Assembly: GCA_022769665.1 (NCBI GenBank)
Contig: JALEIR010000017.1
Coordinates: forward strand, 1-54,483
Length of the DNA: 54,483 bases
Source: Lachnospiraceae bacterium
Lineage (GTDB): Bacteria; Bacillota; Clostridia; Lachnospirales; Lachnospiraceae
Reading direction: 5' to 3'
The position numbers and the translations under genes are program-made. Numbering within the stretch: position 1 is the first letter of the stretch; each line of letters opens with the position of its first letter. The notes below the pieces were generated by a model. That model was given only the letters and a program-made list of their open reading frames with translations, was not told the DNA's origin and did no database searches. Shown here in pieces: positions 25,144 to 33,830 of the stretch.

Positions 25144-26307
25144 ATGTATAAAATAAATTGTTTAAATCCCATTGCAGATGTGGGACTGAAGAATTTCAGC
25201 GATAATTATCAGATTACTGCGGATTTGAAAGAGGCTGACGGTGTTCTGGTGAGAAGTGCTTCCATGCATGAAATGGAAATTCCGGATAGGCTTCTGGCGG
25301 TTGCCAGAGCAGGTGCCGGTGTCAACAATATTCCGCTTGATAAGTGTGCGGAAAAAGGTGTTGTTGTATTTAATACGCCGGGCGCCAACGCGAACGGTGT
25401 TAAGGAGCTTGTTATTGCAGGTATGTTACTGGCTGCCCGCGATGTAATCGGTGGTATTGACTGGGTTAAGGCATCAGCGGATAATACGGATATCGCAAAA
25501 GCTGCGGAGAAAGAAAAGAAGAATTTTGCCGGGACGGAAATTATGGGAAAGAAGCTTGGCGTGATCGGCCTTGGTGCTATCGGCGTCAAGGTAGCGAATG
25601 CTGCGGTGGCTCTCGGCATGGATGTGTACGGATATGACCCTTATCTTTCCGTCAATGCTGCATGGAATCTGAGCCGTTCCGTAAAGCATGTTCTTAATGT
25701 GGATGATATATATGCGGAGTGTGATTATATCACCATTCATGTTCCGCTTCTTGAATCAACCAAGGGAATGATTAATGCAGTTTCCATAGCAAAGATGAAG
25801 GAAGGCGTAATTATTCTGAATTTTGCCCGGGATTTACTAGCAAATGAAAAAGATGTGCTGGAAGGTCTGCATTCCGGGAAAATTGCACGTTATGTATCGG
25901 ATTTCCCCAATCCGACAACGGCAGGGCAGAAGGGCTGTATTGTAATCCCTCATCTGGGAGCAAGTACGGAAGAGTCTGAGGATAATTGTGCGGTGATGGC
26001 TGTTGAAGAGATGATGGATTATCTCGAAAACGGAAATATCCGAAACAGCGTTAATTATCCTGCATGTGATATGGGAATTTGTACGAAGGCAGGAAGAATT
26101 GCAATTTTCCATAAAAATGTTGCCAATATGATTACACAGTTTACTGCTGCAATCGGAGGAAAAGGTATCAATATCAGTGATATGACAAATAAATCAAGAG
26201 GAGAAGTTGCGTACACAATGATAGATATGGAGAGTACGCCCACTCAGGAAATGATTGATGTGTTGGAAAAGATTGACGGAGTGTTCCGGGTAAGAATTGT
26301 AAAATAG
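25144..26307 (+). CDS. serA: D-3-phosphoglycerate dehydrogenase with ACT domain
   Basis: A 387-residue NAD-dependent dehydrogenase for the first step of serine synthesis. The Rossmann motif GLGAIGVKVANAA lies near residue 142. Catalytic Arg229 is in NFARDLLANE and His270 is in PHLGASTEESEDN. A short ACT-type regulatory domain (about 315-387) ends the protein, so serine feedback is plausible. The gene has GGAAGGAG before its ATG and a terminator after the stop. phosphoserine phosphatase (serB) is not seen. Confidence 0.95.
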   Translation: MYKINCLNPIADVGLKNFSDNYQITADLKEADGVLVRSASMHEMEIPDRLLAVARAGAGVNNIPLDKCAEKGVVVFNTPGANANGVKELVIAGMLLAARDVIGGIDWVKASADNTDIAKAAEKEKKNFAGTEIMGKKLGVIGLGAIGVKVANAAVALGMDVYGYDPYLSVNAAWNLSRSVKHVLNVDDIYAECDYITIHVPLLESTKGMINAVSIAKMKEGVIILNFARDLLANEKDVLEGLHSGKIARYVSDFPNPTTAGQKGCIVIPHLGASTEESEDNCAVMAVEEMMDYLENGNIRNSVNYPACDMGICTKAGRIAIFHKNVANMITQFTAAIGGKGINISDMTNKSRGEVAYTMIDMESTPTQEMIDVLEKIDGVFRVRIVK

Positions 26308-26319
26308 TACCGCAAAATT

Positions 26320-26357
26320 AATCCCTCTGCTTTCGAAAGGAAAGAAGAGGGATTTTT
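26320..26357 (+). terminator. Terminator after serA
   Basis: AATCCCTCT (26320-26328) pairs with AGAGGGATT (26346-26354), with an inner TTC/GAA-type extension, then T residues. It may also serve the convergent minus-strand gene. Confidence 0.8.
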
Positions 26358-26376
26358 GCGTGAAGTAATCTGAATT

Positions 26377-26661
26377 TCATCGGAAAAGCAGGGGCATGCC
26401 GCTGTCGGAGCCATCGTTTAAGTCCTGCAGGCTTTCCTCCAGCTTTTTGTTTGTTGCGCAGGAAGCTTCGCTTTGCAAATCCATATACAAAATAAAAATG
26501 TCTTCGAGAATCATTCCCTTTTCGACTGCGATTTCCTCCATAATAGGTTTCAGCTTCTCGAGCTGCACGGAGACGGGGACTTTCTGGGGATCGATTTCTC
26601 CGAGTACATCTTCTGCATAGGCATTTATTCTTGCCAATAACTGTCTGTTTTCGTCCGTCAT
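26377..26661 (-). CDS. Small hypothetical helical protein
   Basis: A 94-residue protein I do not recognise. It starts MTDENRQLLARINAYAED at 26661 after AGAAAGGA. The sequence looks mostly alpha-helical and soluble, with charged segments (VSVQLEKLKPIMEEIAVEKG, then EDIFILYMDLQ) and a single Cys. No signal peptide or known motif is visible. It is divergent from the TIR gene, 94 bases away, and convergent with serA. Upstream extension of the frame would run into the TIR gene and lacks a ribosome site. Coding is supported by the ribosome site, normal composition and snug fit between neighbours. Confidence 0.65.
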   Translation of the reverse strand: MTDENRQLLARINAYAEDVLGEIDPQKVPVSVQLEKLKPIMEEIAVEKGMILEDIFILYMDLQSEASCATNKKLEESLQDLNDGSDSGMPLLFR

Positions 26662-26755
26662 TTTTTTCAAATCCTTTCTGTTCAATAGATTAGATTTATG
26701 ATACAATAATTTTATAAAGAAAAAAAGTGAAATTTTTGTAAAAAGAAGGTTACGG

Positions 26756-27994
26756 ATGCATATTTTTATATCACATTCTTCAAAGGATGCGGCATTTGCC
26801 GATGAGGTTTGCAGAATATTGGAAGGCGCCGGACATACTTGCTTTATTGCTCCTCGTGATATTGCACCGGGAAAAGAATACGCCGAAGAAATTATGAATG
26901 GTATTGCGGAAGCGGAGGTAATGCTTTTGCTTTTGTCCCGTGAGGCGAACCAATCCCAGCATGTTTTTCGTGAAGTGGAGAGAGCAGTCAGTGGGGGTAT
27001 CCCCATACTGGTATATAAAATGGCGGAATTTGAATTAAAAAAATCTCTGTCTTATTTTCTGATGGTGAATCAATGGATTGACGGAACGAAGGATAGAAAT
27101 CCGGTTAAGATACTTGATGCGGTTAACGGTAAGATGACGGGAAAAGGCAATATCCCAAATACGGTAAACGCAGTTTCAACTGTAAAAAACGGTAAAAAAC
27201 GACCGGTAAAATTGTTCGGAACAATTGCAGCCTGTGTCGTAATTCTGATCATTATGTCGATATTGTGGAGACAAGTATACGACGAAAGACATGAAAATGT
27301 CAGGGAAGCGGAAAAGACTTTTCAACTCCTTCCCGGAGATAAAATTTCACTGGGTACTTATAATTTATATAAGGGTGAGGATTATTGGACAAAAGCACCG
27401 GAACCGTCGGATGCGGCATTTATAAGAGGAAGCAATATATGGTCTGATTCCAATATCAGAACCTGGTTAAACAGTGATAGAAATGTTGTTGTTTATGAAG
27501 ATATGGCGCCGGAAGCAAGCGCAATGTCGGAAAAAAAGAACGGATACAGTAATGAACCCGGATTTTTATACGGATTTTCAGAGGATGAAAAGGCAGTTTT
27601 GTGCGAGCGCGAAATCATTACTCAGGGGAATATTCTGACAGACTTAAGCAGTATCAGCACAGAGGATAAGGTGTTTTTATTGTCAGAAAATGAGTTGGAA
27701 TGGTTTTCTGAGGCAGATATCAATATCTATTCCGTCCCTACAAAAGCTGCTGTTGAGAAGGACAAAACGAAATGGTATGAAATGTATTCTCTTTCTCTCG
27801 GTGTGGAGGAATATATCTGGCTGTTGAGAGATCCTGCGGATGATTCGGCCAGTGCCTGTAAAGCTGTGACAAACGGTTACGGTGATGAAAAAATGACAAG
27901 TGTGGAAGCAGGAACCGAGGGCTTTGGAATTCGCCCGGCTATTTGTGTTGATTACAGTAAGCTTTCCGCACTGTCAGAACGTGAAAACAGATAG
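26756..27994 (+). CDS. TIR domain - transmembrane - DUF6273 protein
   Basis: A 412-residue protein. Residues 1-125 form a TIR domain: IFISHSSKDAAFADEV, then CFIAPRDIAPGKEY (BB-loop region) and VMLLLLSREA. Ser67 and Glu73 (SQHVFREVERA) have the spacing of the Ser...Glu pair in NAD-cleaving TIR domains, so enzyme activity is possible. A single membrane helix spans about 152-171 (KLFGTIAACVVILIIMSILW). The C-terminal 230 residues resemble DUF6273: SNIRTWLNS at 232-240, KVFLLSENELEWF, YIWLLRDP at 353-360 and GFGIRPAICVD at 389-399. The expected topology puts TIR in the cytosol and DUF6273 outside. The DUF1015 gene follows after 19 bases, so they are probably one operon. No companion defence gene is visible. 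Confidence 0.8.
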   Translation: MHIFISHSSKDAAFADEVCRILEGAGHTCFIAPRDIAPGKEYAEEIMNGIAEAEVMLLLLSREANQSQHVFREVERAVSGGIPILVYKMAEFELKKSLSYFLMVNQWIDGTKDRNPVKILDAVNGKMTGKGNIPNTVNAVSTVKNGKKRPVKLFGTIAACVVILIIMSILWRQVYDERHENVREAEKTFQLLPGDKISLGTYNLYKGEDYWTKAPEPSDAAFIRGSNIWSDSNIRTWLNSDRNVVVYEDMAPEASAMSEKKNGYSNEPGFLYGFSEDEKAVLCEREIITQGNILTDLSSISTEDKVFLLSENELEWFSEADINIYSVPTKAAVEKDKTKWYEMYSLSLGVEEYIWLLRDPADDSASACKAVTNGYGDEKMTSVEAGTEGFGIRPAICVDYSKLSALSERENR

Positions 27995-28013
27995 AAGACA
28001 GGAGGAACAGGTT

Positions 28014-29249
28014 ATGGCGGAAATCAGACCTTTTGCGGCTTACCGGCCTGCCCCGGGAAAGGAAAGCATAATAGCAGCACTGCCTTATGATGTGTACAAC
28101 AGAAAAGAGGCTTTCCGTGTAGTGCAGAAGAATCCGGATTCTTTTCTTGCGATAGACAGGGCAGAGACAGGATTTGACGATAGCGTGGATACATACGCGC
28201 CGGAAGTTTATGAGCGTGCTGCAGCGCTCCTTCAGAAATGGATTTCGGAAGGCCGATTTGTGAAGGATGAAAAGACATGTTATTATCTGTATGAACAACG
28301 GATGGATGAAAGAACCCAGACGGGAATTGTGGCTTGTGCTTCAATAGATGACTATCTGAACAATATCATCAAGAAACATGAAAATACAAGAGCGGACAAG
28401 GAACTTGACAGGATTCGGCATGTGGATACCTGCAATATGCAGACGGGGCCGATTTTTCTGGCTTACAAGAGGAATGATGTTTTAAAGCGCATTATCTGCG
28501 ATACGAAGAAGAATCCACCGGTATGCGATTTTATAACGGAAGACGGCATCGGACATAAAATATGGGTTATCGGGGAAGAAAAGGTAATCTCTGAAATTCA
28601 TGAAGAGTTTTCCCGCATTCGGGCTGTTTATATTGCAGATGGGCATCACCGTTGTGCGTCTGCCGTGAAGGTGGGACTGAAGAGAAGAGAGGAAAACCCC
28701 GGTTATACGGGGAAAGAGGAATTTAATTATTTTCTGTCTGTATTGTTTCAGGATGAGGAACTTCATATTCTGGATTACAACAGAGTTGTGAAAGATCTAA
28801 ACGGTATGTCCGAGGATGAATTCCTCGAAAAACTGACTGAACATTTTGCTCTGACTGAAATGGGAACGGAGGCTTTCAGACCGGATCGGAAGGGGACATT
28901 CGGAATGTACATGGGAAACACCTGGTACAAATTGACTGCTTCCGAAAAAATTTGTTCGGACGATGTTGTAAAAGGACTGGATGTTTCATTACTGCAGGAT
29001 TATTTGCTGGGACCGGTATTGGGAATCGGTGATCCCAAGACTGACCGCAGAATTGATTTTGTGGGTGGAATCAGAGGTCCGGAGGAATTGGAAAGAAGAG
29101 TACACAGCGATATGAAGGTGGCATTTTCCATGTATCCCACATCAATCAGGGAATTGGAAAAAGTGGCGGATGCAGGAATGCTGATGCCTCCGAAATCTAC
29201 CTGGTTTGAACCGAAGCTAAGAAGCGGGCTTTTCCTGCACGAACTATAA
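28014..29249 (+). CDS. DUF1015 family protein
   Basis: A 411-residue cytosolic protein with start ATG 28014 after ACAGGAGG. It begins IRPFAAYRPAPGKE and LPYDVYNRKEAF, the DUF1015 (COG4198) opening. It contains HENTRADKELDRI and IADGHHRCASAV, with DGHHR at 209-213, and RIDFVGGIRG near the end. The family is found beside serC and serA in many Clostridia. The DGHHR block resembles the signature of ParB/Srx-fold proteins, a superfamily that includes known free-serine kinases, so a role in phosphoserine metabolism is an attractive inference but unproven here. The TIR gene lies between it and serA. Confidence 0.85.
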   Translation: MAEIRPFAAYRPAPGKESIIAALPYDVYNRKEAFRVVQKNPDSFLAIDRAETGFDDSVDTYAPEVYERAAALLQKWISEGRFVKDEKTCYYLYEQRMDERTQTGIVACASIDDYLNNIIKKHENTRADKELDRIRHVDTCNMQTGPIFLAYKRNDVLKRIICDTKKNPPVCDFITEDGIGHKIWVIGEEKVISEIHEEFSRIRAVYIADGHHRCASAVKVGLKRREENPGYTGKEEFNYFLSVLFQDEELHILDYNRVVKDLNGMSEDEFLEKLTEHFALTEMGTEAFRPDRKGTFGMYMGNTWYKLTASEKICSDDVVKGLDVSLLQDYLLGPVLGIGDPKTDRRIDFVGGIRGPEELERRVHSDMKVAFSMYPTSIRELEKVADAGMLMPPKSTWFEPKLRSGLFLHEL

Positions 29250-29301
29250 CCCATCCGCACAAAATTGTGCAATCCGAAAAGGTACGTGCAGTGCGGATGG
29301 G
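29250..29301 (+). promoter_or_regulatory. Perfect 11-bp hairpin filling the DUF1015-glgB gap
   Basis: CCCATCCGCAC (29250-29260) pairs perfectly with GTGCGGATGGG (29291-29301). The 30-base loop also carries GTGC (29267-29270) and GTGC (29286-29289), either of which could compete for the GCAC arm. There is no T run, so it is not a simple terminator. Confidence 0.55.
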
Positions 29302-29330
29302 AATATCAATCAGAGGGAAGGGGCAGAAAT

Positions 29331-31610
29331 ATGAACAACAGATTATATAAGCTGATGAATTGGCCAAAAATTGAAGAAATTATTTATTCGGAATGTGACA
29401 ACCCGCATGCATTGCTGGGACCTCACAAATCAGGAAGCCAGACATTGATTCAGGCATTTTTTCCGGAGGCAGTAAAGGCGGCTATCGTTTTCAACGATAC
29501 GGGAGAAACTTTTCAAATGGAAAGAGCGGATGATGACGGTTATTTTGCAGCTTTGCTTCCAATGCCGGAAAAGGAAGTGCCGGTATACCACTATGTTGTA
29601 AAAGGAAGCGACGGTGTAACTACACAGATAGGCGAAGCGTACCGTTATGAACCGCTGATAACAAAGAAGGATACAGAGAAATTTAAAAACGGAATTCATT
29701 ATACCATATACGAAAAACTGGGCGCTCATCCTATGGCGTTGGATGGAGTGAAGGGAACCTATTTCGCTGTATGGGCTCCTGCTGCTTTGCGTGTCAGCGT
29801 GGTGGGAGATTTTAACAACTGGGACGGAAGAGTACATCAAATGAGAAGACTCTGGGATTCCGGTATATTTGAAATTTTCATTCCCGGTGCAAAAGTGGGA
29901 GATAATTATAAGTTTGAGTTGAAGCTAAAGGGTGGTTTGACCTATCTGAAGGCGGACCCTTACGGTAATGCAGCTCAGCTGAGACCTGATACTGCTTCCG
30001 TGATAACGGATTTGTATAGCTTTGTATGGGAAGACTCGTCGTTTATAGATAAGCGTGCGGAATTTCAGACGGGTAATGTGCCAATCAGCGTTTATGAGAT
30101 GTATTTGGGTTCTTTTACAGATGGGGAAAACGGAGAAAGATATGCAAATTACCGTGATATTGCAAAAAAACTGATTCCTTACATAAAAGAAATGGGATAT
30201 ACCCATGTGGAACTGATGCCTGTTATGGAGCATCCGCTGGATGCCTCGTGGGGATATCAGGTCATTGGATATTATGCGCCGACTGCCCGTTACGGTTCAC
30301 CCACTGATTTTATGTACTTTGTAAACGAATTGCACAAAGCAGGAATCGGGGTGATTTTGGATTGGGTTCCGGCTCATTTCCCGAGAGATACATATGGTTT
30401 GTCAAATTTTGACGGGACCTGCCTCTATGAGCATTGGGACCCCAGACAGGGTGCCCATCCTCACTGGGGAACATTAATCTATAATTACGGAAGACCTGAA
30501 GTGTCAAATTATCTGATTGCAAATGCTCTGTTCTGGGTTGAAAAGTATCATGCTGACGGTATCCGAATGGATGCTGTTGCCAGTATGCTTTATTTGGATT
30601 ACGGAAAGAATGACGGTGAATGGGTCCCTAATATTTACGGCGGACATGAGAATTTGGAAGCAATCGAAATGATTAAGCATCTTAATTCTGTCATGAAAAA
30701 AAGAAATCATGGTGTGATTACCATAGCAGAGGAAAGTACGGCATTCCCAAAGATTACAGGTTCGTTGAACGACGGCGGTCTTGGCTTTGACTATAAGTGG
30801 AATATGGGCTTTATGAATGATTATCTGGAATATATCAAATACGATCCTTATTTCAGAAGTTATCATCACGGTGAGCTTACTTTCAGTATGATTTATGCTT
30901 ACAGCGAAAAGTTTATGTTGGTATTTTCCCATGATGAAGTCGTTCACGGTAAGGCAACTTTGCTTGGTAAGATGCCCGGTGAGAGGGAACAGAAATTTGC
31001 AAATCTTCGATTGACCTATGCCTATATGATGACGCATCCGGGGAAAAAGCTGTTGTTTATGGGACAGGACATCGGTGAGTTTGATGAATGGAATGAGAAC
31101 AGGCTGGTAGAATGGCAGCTGAAATCTATTCCGGAGCATGAAGGAATTTCCGTTCTGGTCAGCGATTTAAACCGGATATACAGGAACAATCCGGAATTGT
31201 ATCTGTTTGATGATTCTCCGAAAGGTTTTGAATGGATTAACCATATAGCAGCGGAAAAATGTTATCTGACATATGTAAGAAAGGGAAGGAAACAGGAGGA
31301 TTTGCTGCTTGTTGTGGCGAATTTCGCAGGAATTGCCCAGGAAATTGCAACAGGAGTTCCTGAGGCAGGAAAATATAAGGAAATTTTTAACAGCGATGAT
31401 GAAAAGTACGGTGGTTCGGGATTGGTAAACAGCAGGATAAAGCGTTCTGCACAGAAAGAATGTGATGACAGAGAGAATTTCGTGAAAGTAAAGCTTGCTC
31501 CGCTGTCACTCAGCATCCTGAAATATATTCCGTTTACAAAAGAGGAGCTGGCAAAAGAAAAGGAAAAGAATAAGACGGAGAAAAAAGCAAAGAAGAGTAA
31601 GGAAAAGTAA
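29331..31610 (+). CDS. glgB: 1,4-alpha-glucan branching enzyme
   Basis: A 759-residue GH13 enzyme that makes alpha-1,6 branches in glycogen. An N-terminal CBM48-type module (FAVWAPAALRVSVVGDFNNWD) precedes the barrel. Catalytic residues are intact: nucleophile Asp414 in DGIRMDAV, acid Glu467 in TIAEESTAFP and stabiliser Asp535 in FSHDEVVHGK. ELMPVMEHPLDASWGYQ is a GlgB hallmark. The C-terminus carries an extra Lys/Glu-rich tail of about 25 residues. ATG 29331 follows GGGAAGG. The MscS gene starts two bases after the stop. Other glg genes are not in the window. Confidence 0.95.
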   Translation: MNNRLYKLMNWPKIEEIIYSECDNPHALLGPHKSGSQTLIQAFFPEAVKAAIVFNDTGETFQMERADDDGYFAALLPMPEKEVPVYHYVVKGSDGVTTQIGEAYRYEPLITKKDTEKFKNGIHYTIYEKLGAHPMALDGVKGTYFAVWAPAALRVSVVGDFNNWDGRVHQMRRLWDSGIFEIFIPGAKVGDNYKFELKLKGGLTYLKADPYGNAAQLRPDTASVITDLYSFVWEDSSFIDKRAEFQTGNVPISVYEMYLGSFTDGENGERYANYRDIAKKLIPYIKEMGYTHVELMPVMEHPLDASWGYQVIGYYAPTARYGSPTDFMYFVNELHKAGIGVILDWVPAHFPRDTYGLSNFDGTCLYEHWDPRQGAHPHWGTLIYNYGRPEVSNYLIANALFWVEKYHADGIRMDAVASMLYLDYGKNDGEWVPNIYGGHENLEAIEMIKHLNSVMKKRNHGVITIAEESTAFPKITGSLNDGGLGFDYKWNMGFMNDYLEYIKYDPYFRSYHHGELTFSMIYAYSEKFMLVFSHDEVVHGKATLLGKMPGEREQKFANLRLTYAYMMTHPGKKLLFMGQDIGEFDEWNENRLVEWQLKSIPEHEGISVLVSDLNRIYRNNPELYLFDDSPKGFEWINHIAAEKCYLTYVRKGRKQEDLLLVVANFAGIAQEIATGVPEAGKYKEIFNSDDEKYGGSGLVNSRIKRSAQKECDDRENFVKVKLAPLSLSILKYIPFTKEELAKEKEKNKTEKKAKKSKEK

Positions 31611-31612
31611 GT

Positions 31613-32515
31613 ATGGAACTTATGATGCTGACAAATAATTCCGTGGAGGAAATCGTTGAGGAAGTGATGAAACCCGGAATACTAAAAAGTTTTTTGGAAA
31701 AATTGCCGGAGAAAGCACTACAACTTGGAGTACGTGTGCTTTTGGCGGTGCTCTGTTTTCTGATTGGTGTACAACTGATTAAGCTGATTCGAAAAATCAT
31801 AAAAAAATCAATGCAACGTGCAGGCGCTGAACTGGGAGCGGTTCAATTTGTGGATTCCTTTGTGAAGGCTGCGCTCTATATATTGCTTGTACTGATGCTG
31901 GCTTCTTCCTTCGGAGTCGATGCAGCAAGCATTGTAGCGGTTTTGGGATCTGCCGGAGTTGCAATCGGACTTGCAATTCAGGGAAGCCTTTCCAATTTAG
32001 CCGGAGGAGTACTGATTCTTTTATTAAAACCATTCAGAGTCGGCGATTACATTGTGGAGAGTTCTACGGGAAAAGAAGGAACGGTAACGGAAATTCAGAT
32101 TTTTTATACAAGACTTTTGACGGTTGATAATAAAACAGTTATTTTGCCTAACGGAAGCCTTGCAAATAACAGTATTGTTAATATAACAGCCCAGGCAAAC
32201 CGGCGTATGGATATTTCGGTTTCCGTATCATATAGTGCGGATTTGAAGAGGACAAAGGAAGTGTTGTTCAATGTCCTGCAAAAGGATGAAGCGGTATTAA
32301 AAGATAAGGAAAGAGTAGTATTTGTGGATGAACTGGGTGCATCCGGAGTAAATCTCGGAGTGAGGTGCTGGTTTAAACAGGAGGATTACTGGGCGGGAAA
32401 ATGGCGCATTACCGAAAACTGTAAACTGGCGCTGGATGAAGCCGGAATTGAGATACCTTTCAACCAATTGGATGTACATTTAAAACAGAATCCTGACCGA
32501 AACGAAACTATTTAA
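31613..32515 (+). CDS. Small-conductance mechanosensitive channel (MscS family)
   Basis: A 300-residue membrane protein. Helices lie at about residues 38-60 (LGVRVLLAVLCFLIGVQLI), 80-103 and 108-135, the last being the glycine-rich pore helix (VLGSAGVAIGLAIQGSLSNLAGGV). The beta domain begins LLKPFRVGDYI and continues TEIQIFYTRLLTVDNKTVILPNG, as in MscS. It opens under membrane tension to release osmolytes. It is tightly linked to glgB, with a 2-base gap, and ends before the next promoter. Confidence 0.93.
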   Translation: MELMMLTNNSVEEIVEEVMKPGILKSFLEKLPEKALQLGVRVLLAVLCFLIGVQLIKLIRKIIKKSMQRAGAELGAVQFVDSFVKAALYILLVLMLASSFGVDAASIVAVLGSAGVAIGLAIQGSLSNLAGGVLILLLKPFRVGDYIVESSTGKEGTVTEIQIFYTRLLTVDNKTVILPNGSLANNSIVNITAQANRRMDISVSVSYSADLKRTKEVLFNVLQKDEAVLKDKERVVFVDELGASGVNLGVRCWFKQEDYWAGKWRITENCKLALDEAGIEIPFNQLDVHLKQNPDRNETI

Positions 32516-32524
32516 ATTTTATTG

Positions 32525-32553
32525 TTGAATTTTATGTAAGGTAATGGTATATT
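32525..32553 (+). promoter_or_regulatory. Predicted promoter of the BMP-type ABC operon
   Basis: TTGAAT (32525-32530), 17-bp spacer and TATATT (32548-32553). The short leader holds two overlapping small hairpins, CGTTGT/ACAACG (32557-32572) and CGACA/TGTCG (32571-32583). Confidence 0.6.
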
Positions 32554-32603
32554 ATCCGTTGTGATAACAACGACATTTTGTCGAAAAACAGGAGGATGTG
32601 TTT

Positions 32604-33731
32604 ATGAAAAAACTTTTGGCTCTTGCACTTGCTTCCGTCATGGCTTTTTCACTGGTTGCATGCGGAAATGATTCCGGAAATGCAAAGACAGGTGATGGAA
32701 TGAAGATTGCTATTGTATCCAGCCCTTCAGGTGTGGATGACGGTTCCTTTAACCAGGACAACTACAACGGTGTTCTGAAGTTTATCGAGGAAAATGAAGG
32801 TGCAACCGTTACTCCCATCAGAGAGGAAAGCGGTGATTCAGCAGCAGCAGTTCAGGCTGTGGCAGATGTAGTTGCAGAGTATGACGTAATTGTATGCTGC
32901 GGTTTCCAGTTTGCGGGTATCGGTGATATCGCAAAGGAAAATCCTGATACAAAGTTTATTTTGATTGATTCCTGGCCTACCGTTGAAGGTACAGAGCTTA
33001 CTGCCGATGCAGCCCTTGATAATGTATATGCCGCATATTATGCTGAGCAGGAGAGCGGTTTCTATGCAGGTATGGCTGCTGCCCTTTCAACCGAAAGCGG
33101 TAAGGTAGCGGTTGTAAACGGTATTGCGTTCCCTTCCAATGTTAACTATCAGTATGGTTTTGAGTGCGGCGTTAAGTACGTAAACGAAACCGAAGGAATG
33201 AATGTTGAAGTTGTTGAGTTGCCTTCCTACGCGGGAACAGACGTAACCGGTGCAAATGTAGGCGGTAACTATATCGGTAACTTCTCCGATGAAGCAACCG
33301 GTAAGGTAGTGGGAAATGCACTGATTGCGGAAGGCTGCGATATTATCTTTGTTGCAGCAGGTAATTCAGGTAACGGCGTATTTACAGCTGCAAAGGAGGC
33401 ATCCGGCGTTAAGGTTATCGGTTGTGACGTTGACCAGTACGATGACGGAGCAAACGGAGATTCCAACATTGTTTTGACCAGCGGACTTAAAGTAATGCAC
33501 GATACTGTTTACAATGTACTGAATACTGTAAAGGACGGAACCTTCAAAGGTGCATGTGTTACTTTGACGGCATCCACCGATTCAACAGGTTATGTGAGTG
33601 AATCCGGCAGATGTCAGCTGACCGATGAGGCTATTGCCAAGATTGATGCTGCACAGGCTGATGTTAAGGCAGGAAAGATTGTTCCTGCTGCAAACTTTAA
33701 CGGAATTACTCCCGAAACATTTACCTGGTAA
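32604..33731 (+). CDS. BMP/PnrA-family lipoprotein, ABC importer binding protein
   Basis: A 375-residue exported lipoprotein. The signal peptide ends in the lipobox SLVAC with lipidated Cys20. The mature part shows the BMP fold: KIAIVSSPSGVDDGSFNQDNYNG, DVIVCCGFQFAGI, FYAGMAAALSTESGKVAVVNG, and GCDVDQYDDG. Relatives (PnrA, TmpC, YufN) bind purine nucleosides, so nucleoside uptake is the likely role. ATG 32604 is eight bases after AGGAGG. A terminator-like hairpin separates it from the ATPase gene, which should make the binding protein more abundant than the membrane part. Confidence 0.92.
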   Translation: MKKLLALALASVMAFSLVACGNDSGNAKTGDGMKIAIVSSPSGVDDGSFNQDNYNGVLKFIEENEGATVTPIREESGDSAAAVQAVADVVAEYDVIVCCGFQFAGIGDIAKENPDTKFILIDSWPTVEGTELTADAALDNVYAAYYAEQESGFYAGMAAALSTESGKVAVVNGIAFPSNVNYQYGFECGVKYVNETEGMNVEVVELPSYAGTDVTGANVGGNYIGNFSDEATGKVVGNALIAEGCDIIFVAAGNSGNGVFTAAKEASGVKVIGCDVDQYDDGANGDSNIVLTSGLKVMHDTVYNVLNTVKDGTFKGACVTLTASTDSTGYVSESGRCQLTDEAIAKIDAAQADVKAGKIVPAANFNGITPETFTW

Positions 33732-33751
33732 AATGGTAAGAAGAATTTTTA

Positions 33752-33779
33752 AGAGGTGCTTGTATAAGCACCTCTTTTT
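33752..33779 (+). terminator. Intercistronic terminator/attenuator after the BMP lipoprotein gene
   Basis: AGAGGTGCTT (33752-33761) and AAGCACCTCT (33766-33775) form a perfect 10-bp stem with GTAT loop and five T. The downstream transporter genes have no obvious promoter, so read-through is expected. Confidence 0.8.
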
Positions 33780-33830
33780 CTGTTAAGATAGAAGCATCAA
33801 TTGTGTGTTCCGGCACAGAAAGAGGAAGAT

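Noticed and set aside
26756..27994. Complete known anti-phage system (Thoeris, CBASS or similar) around the TIR gene.
   Set aside because: No SIR2/ThsA, cyclase or effector partner is encoded nearby.
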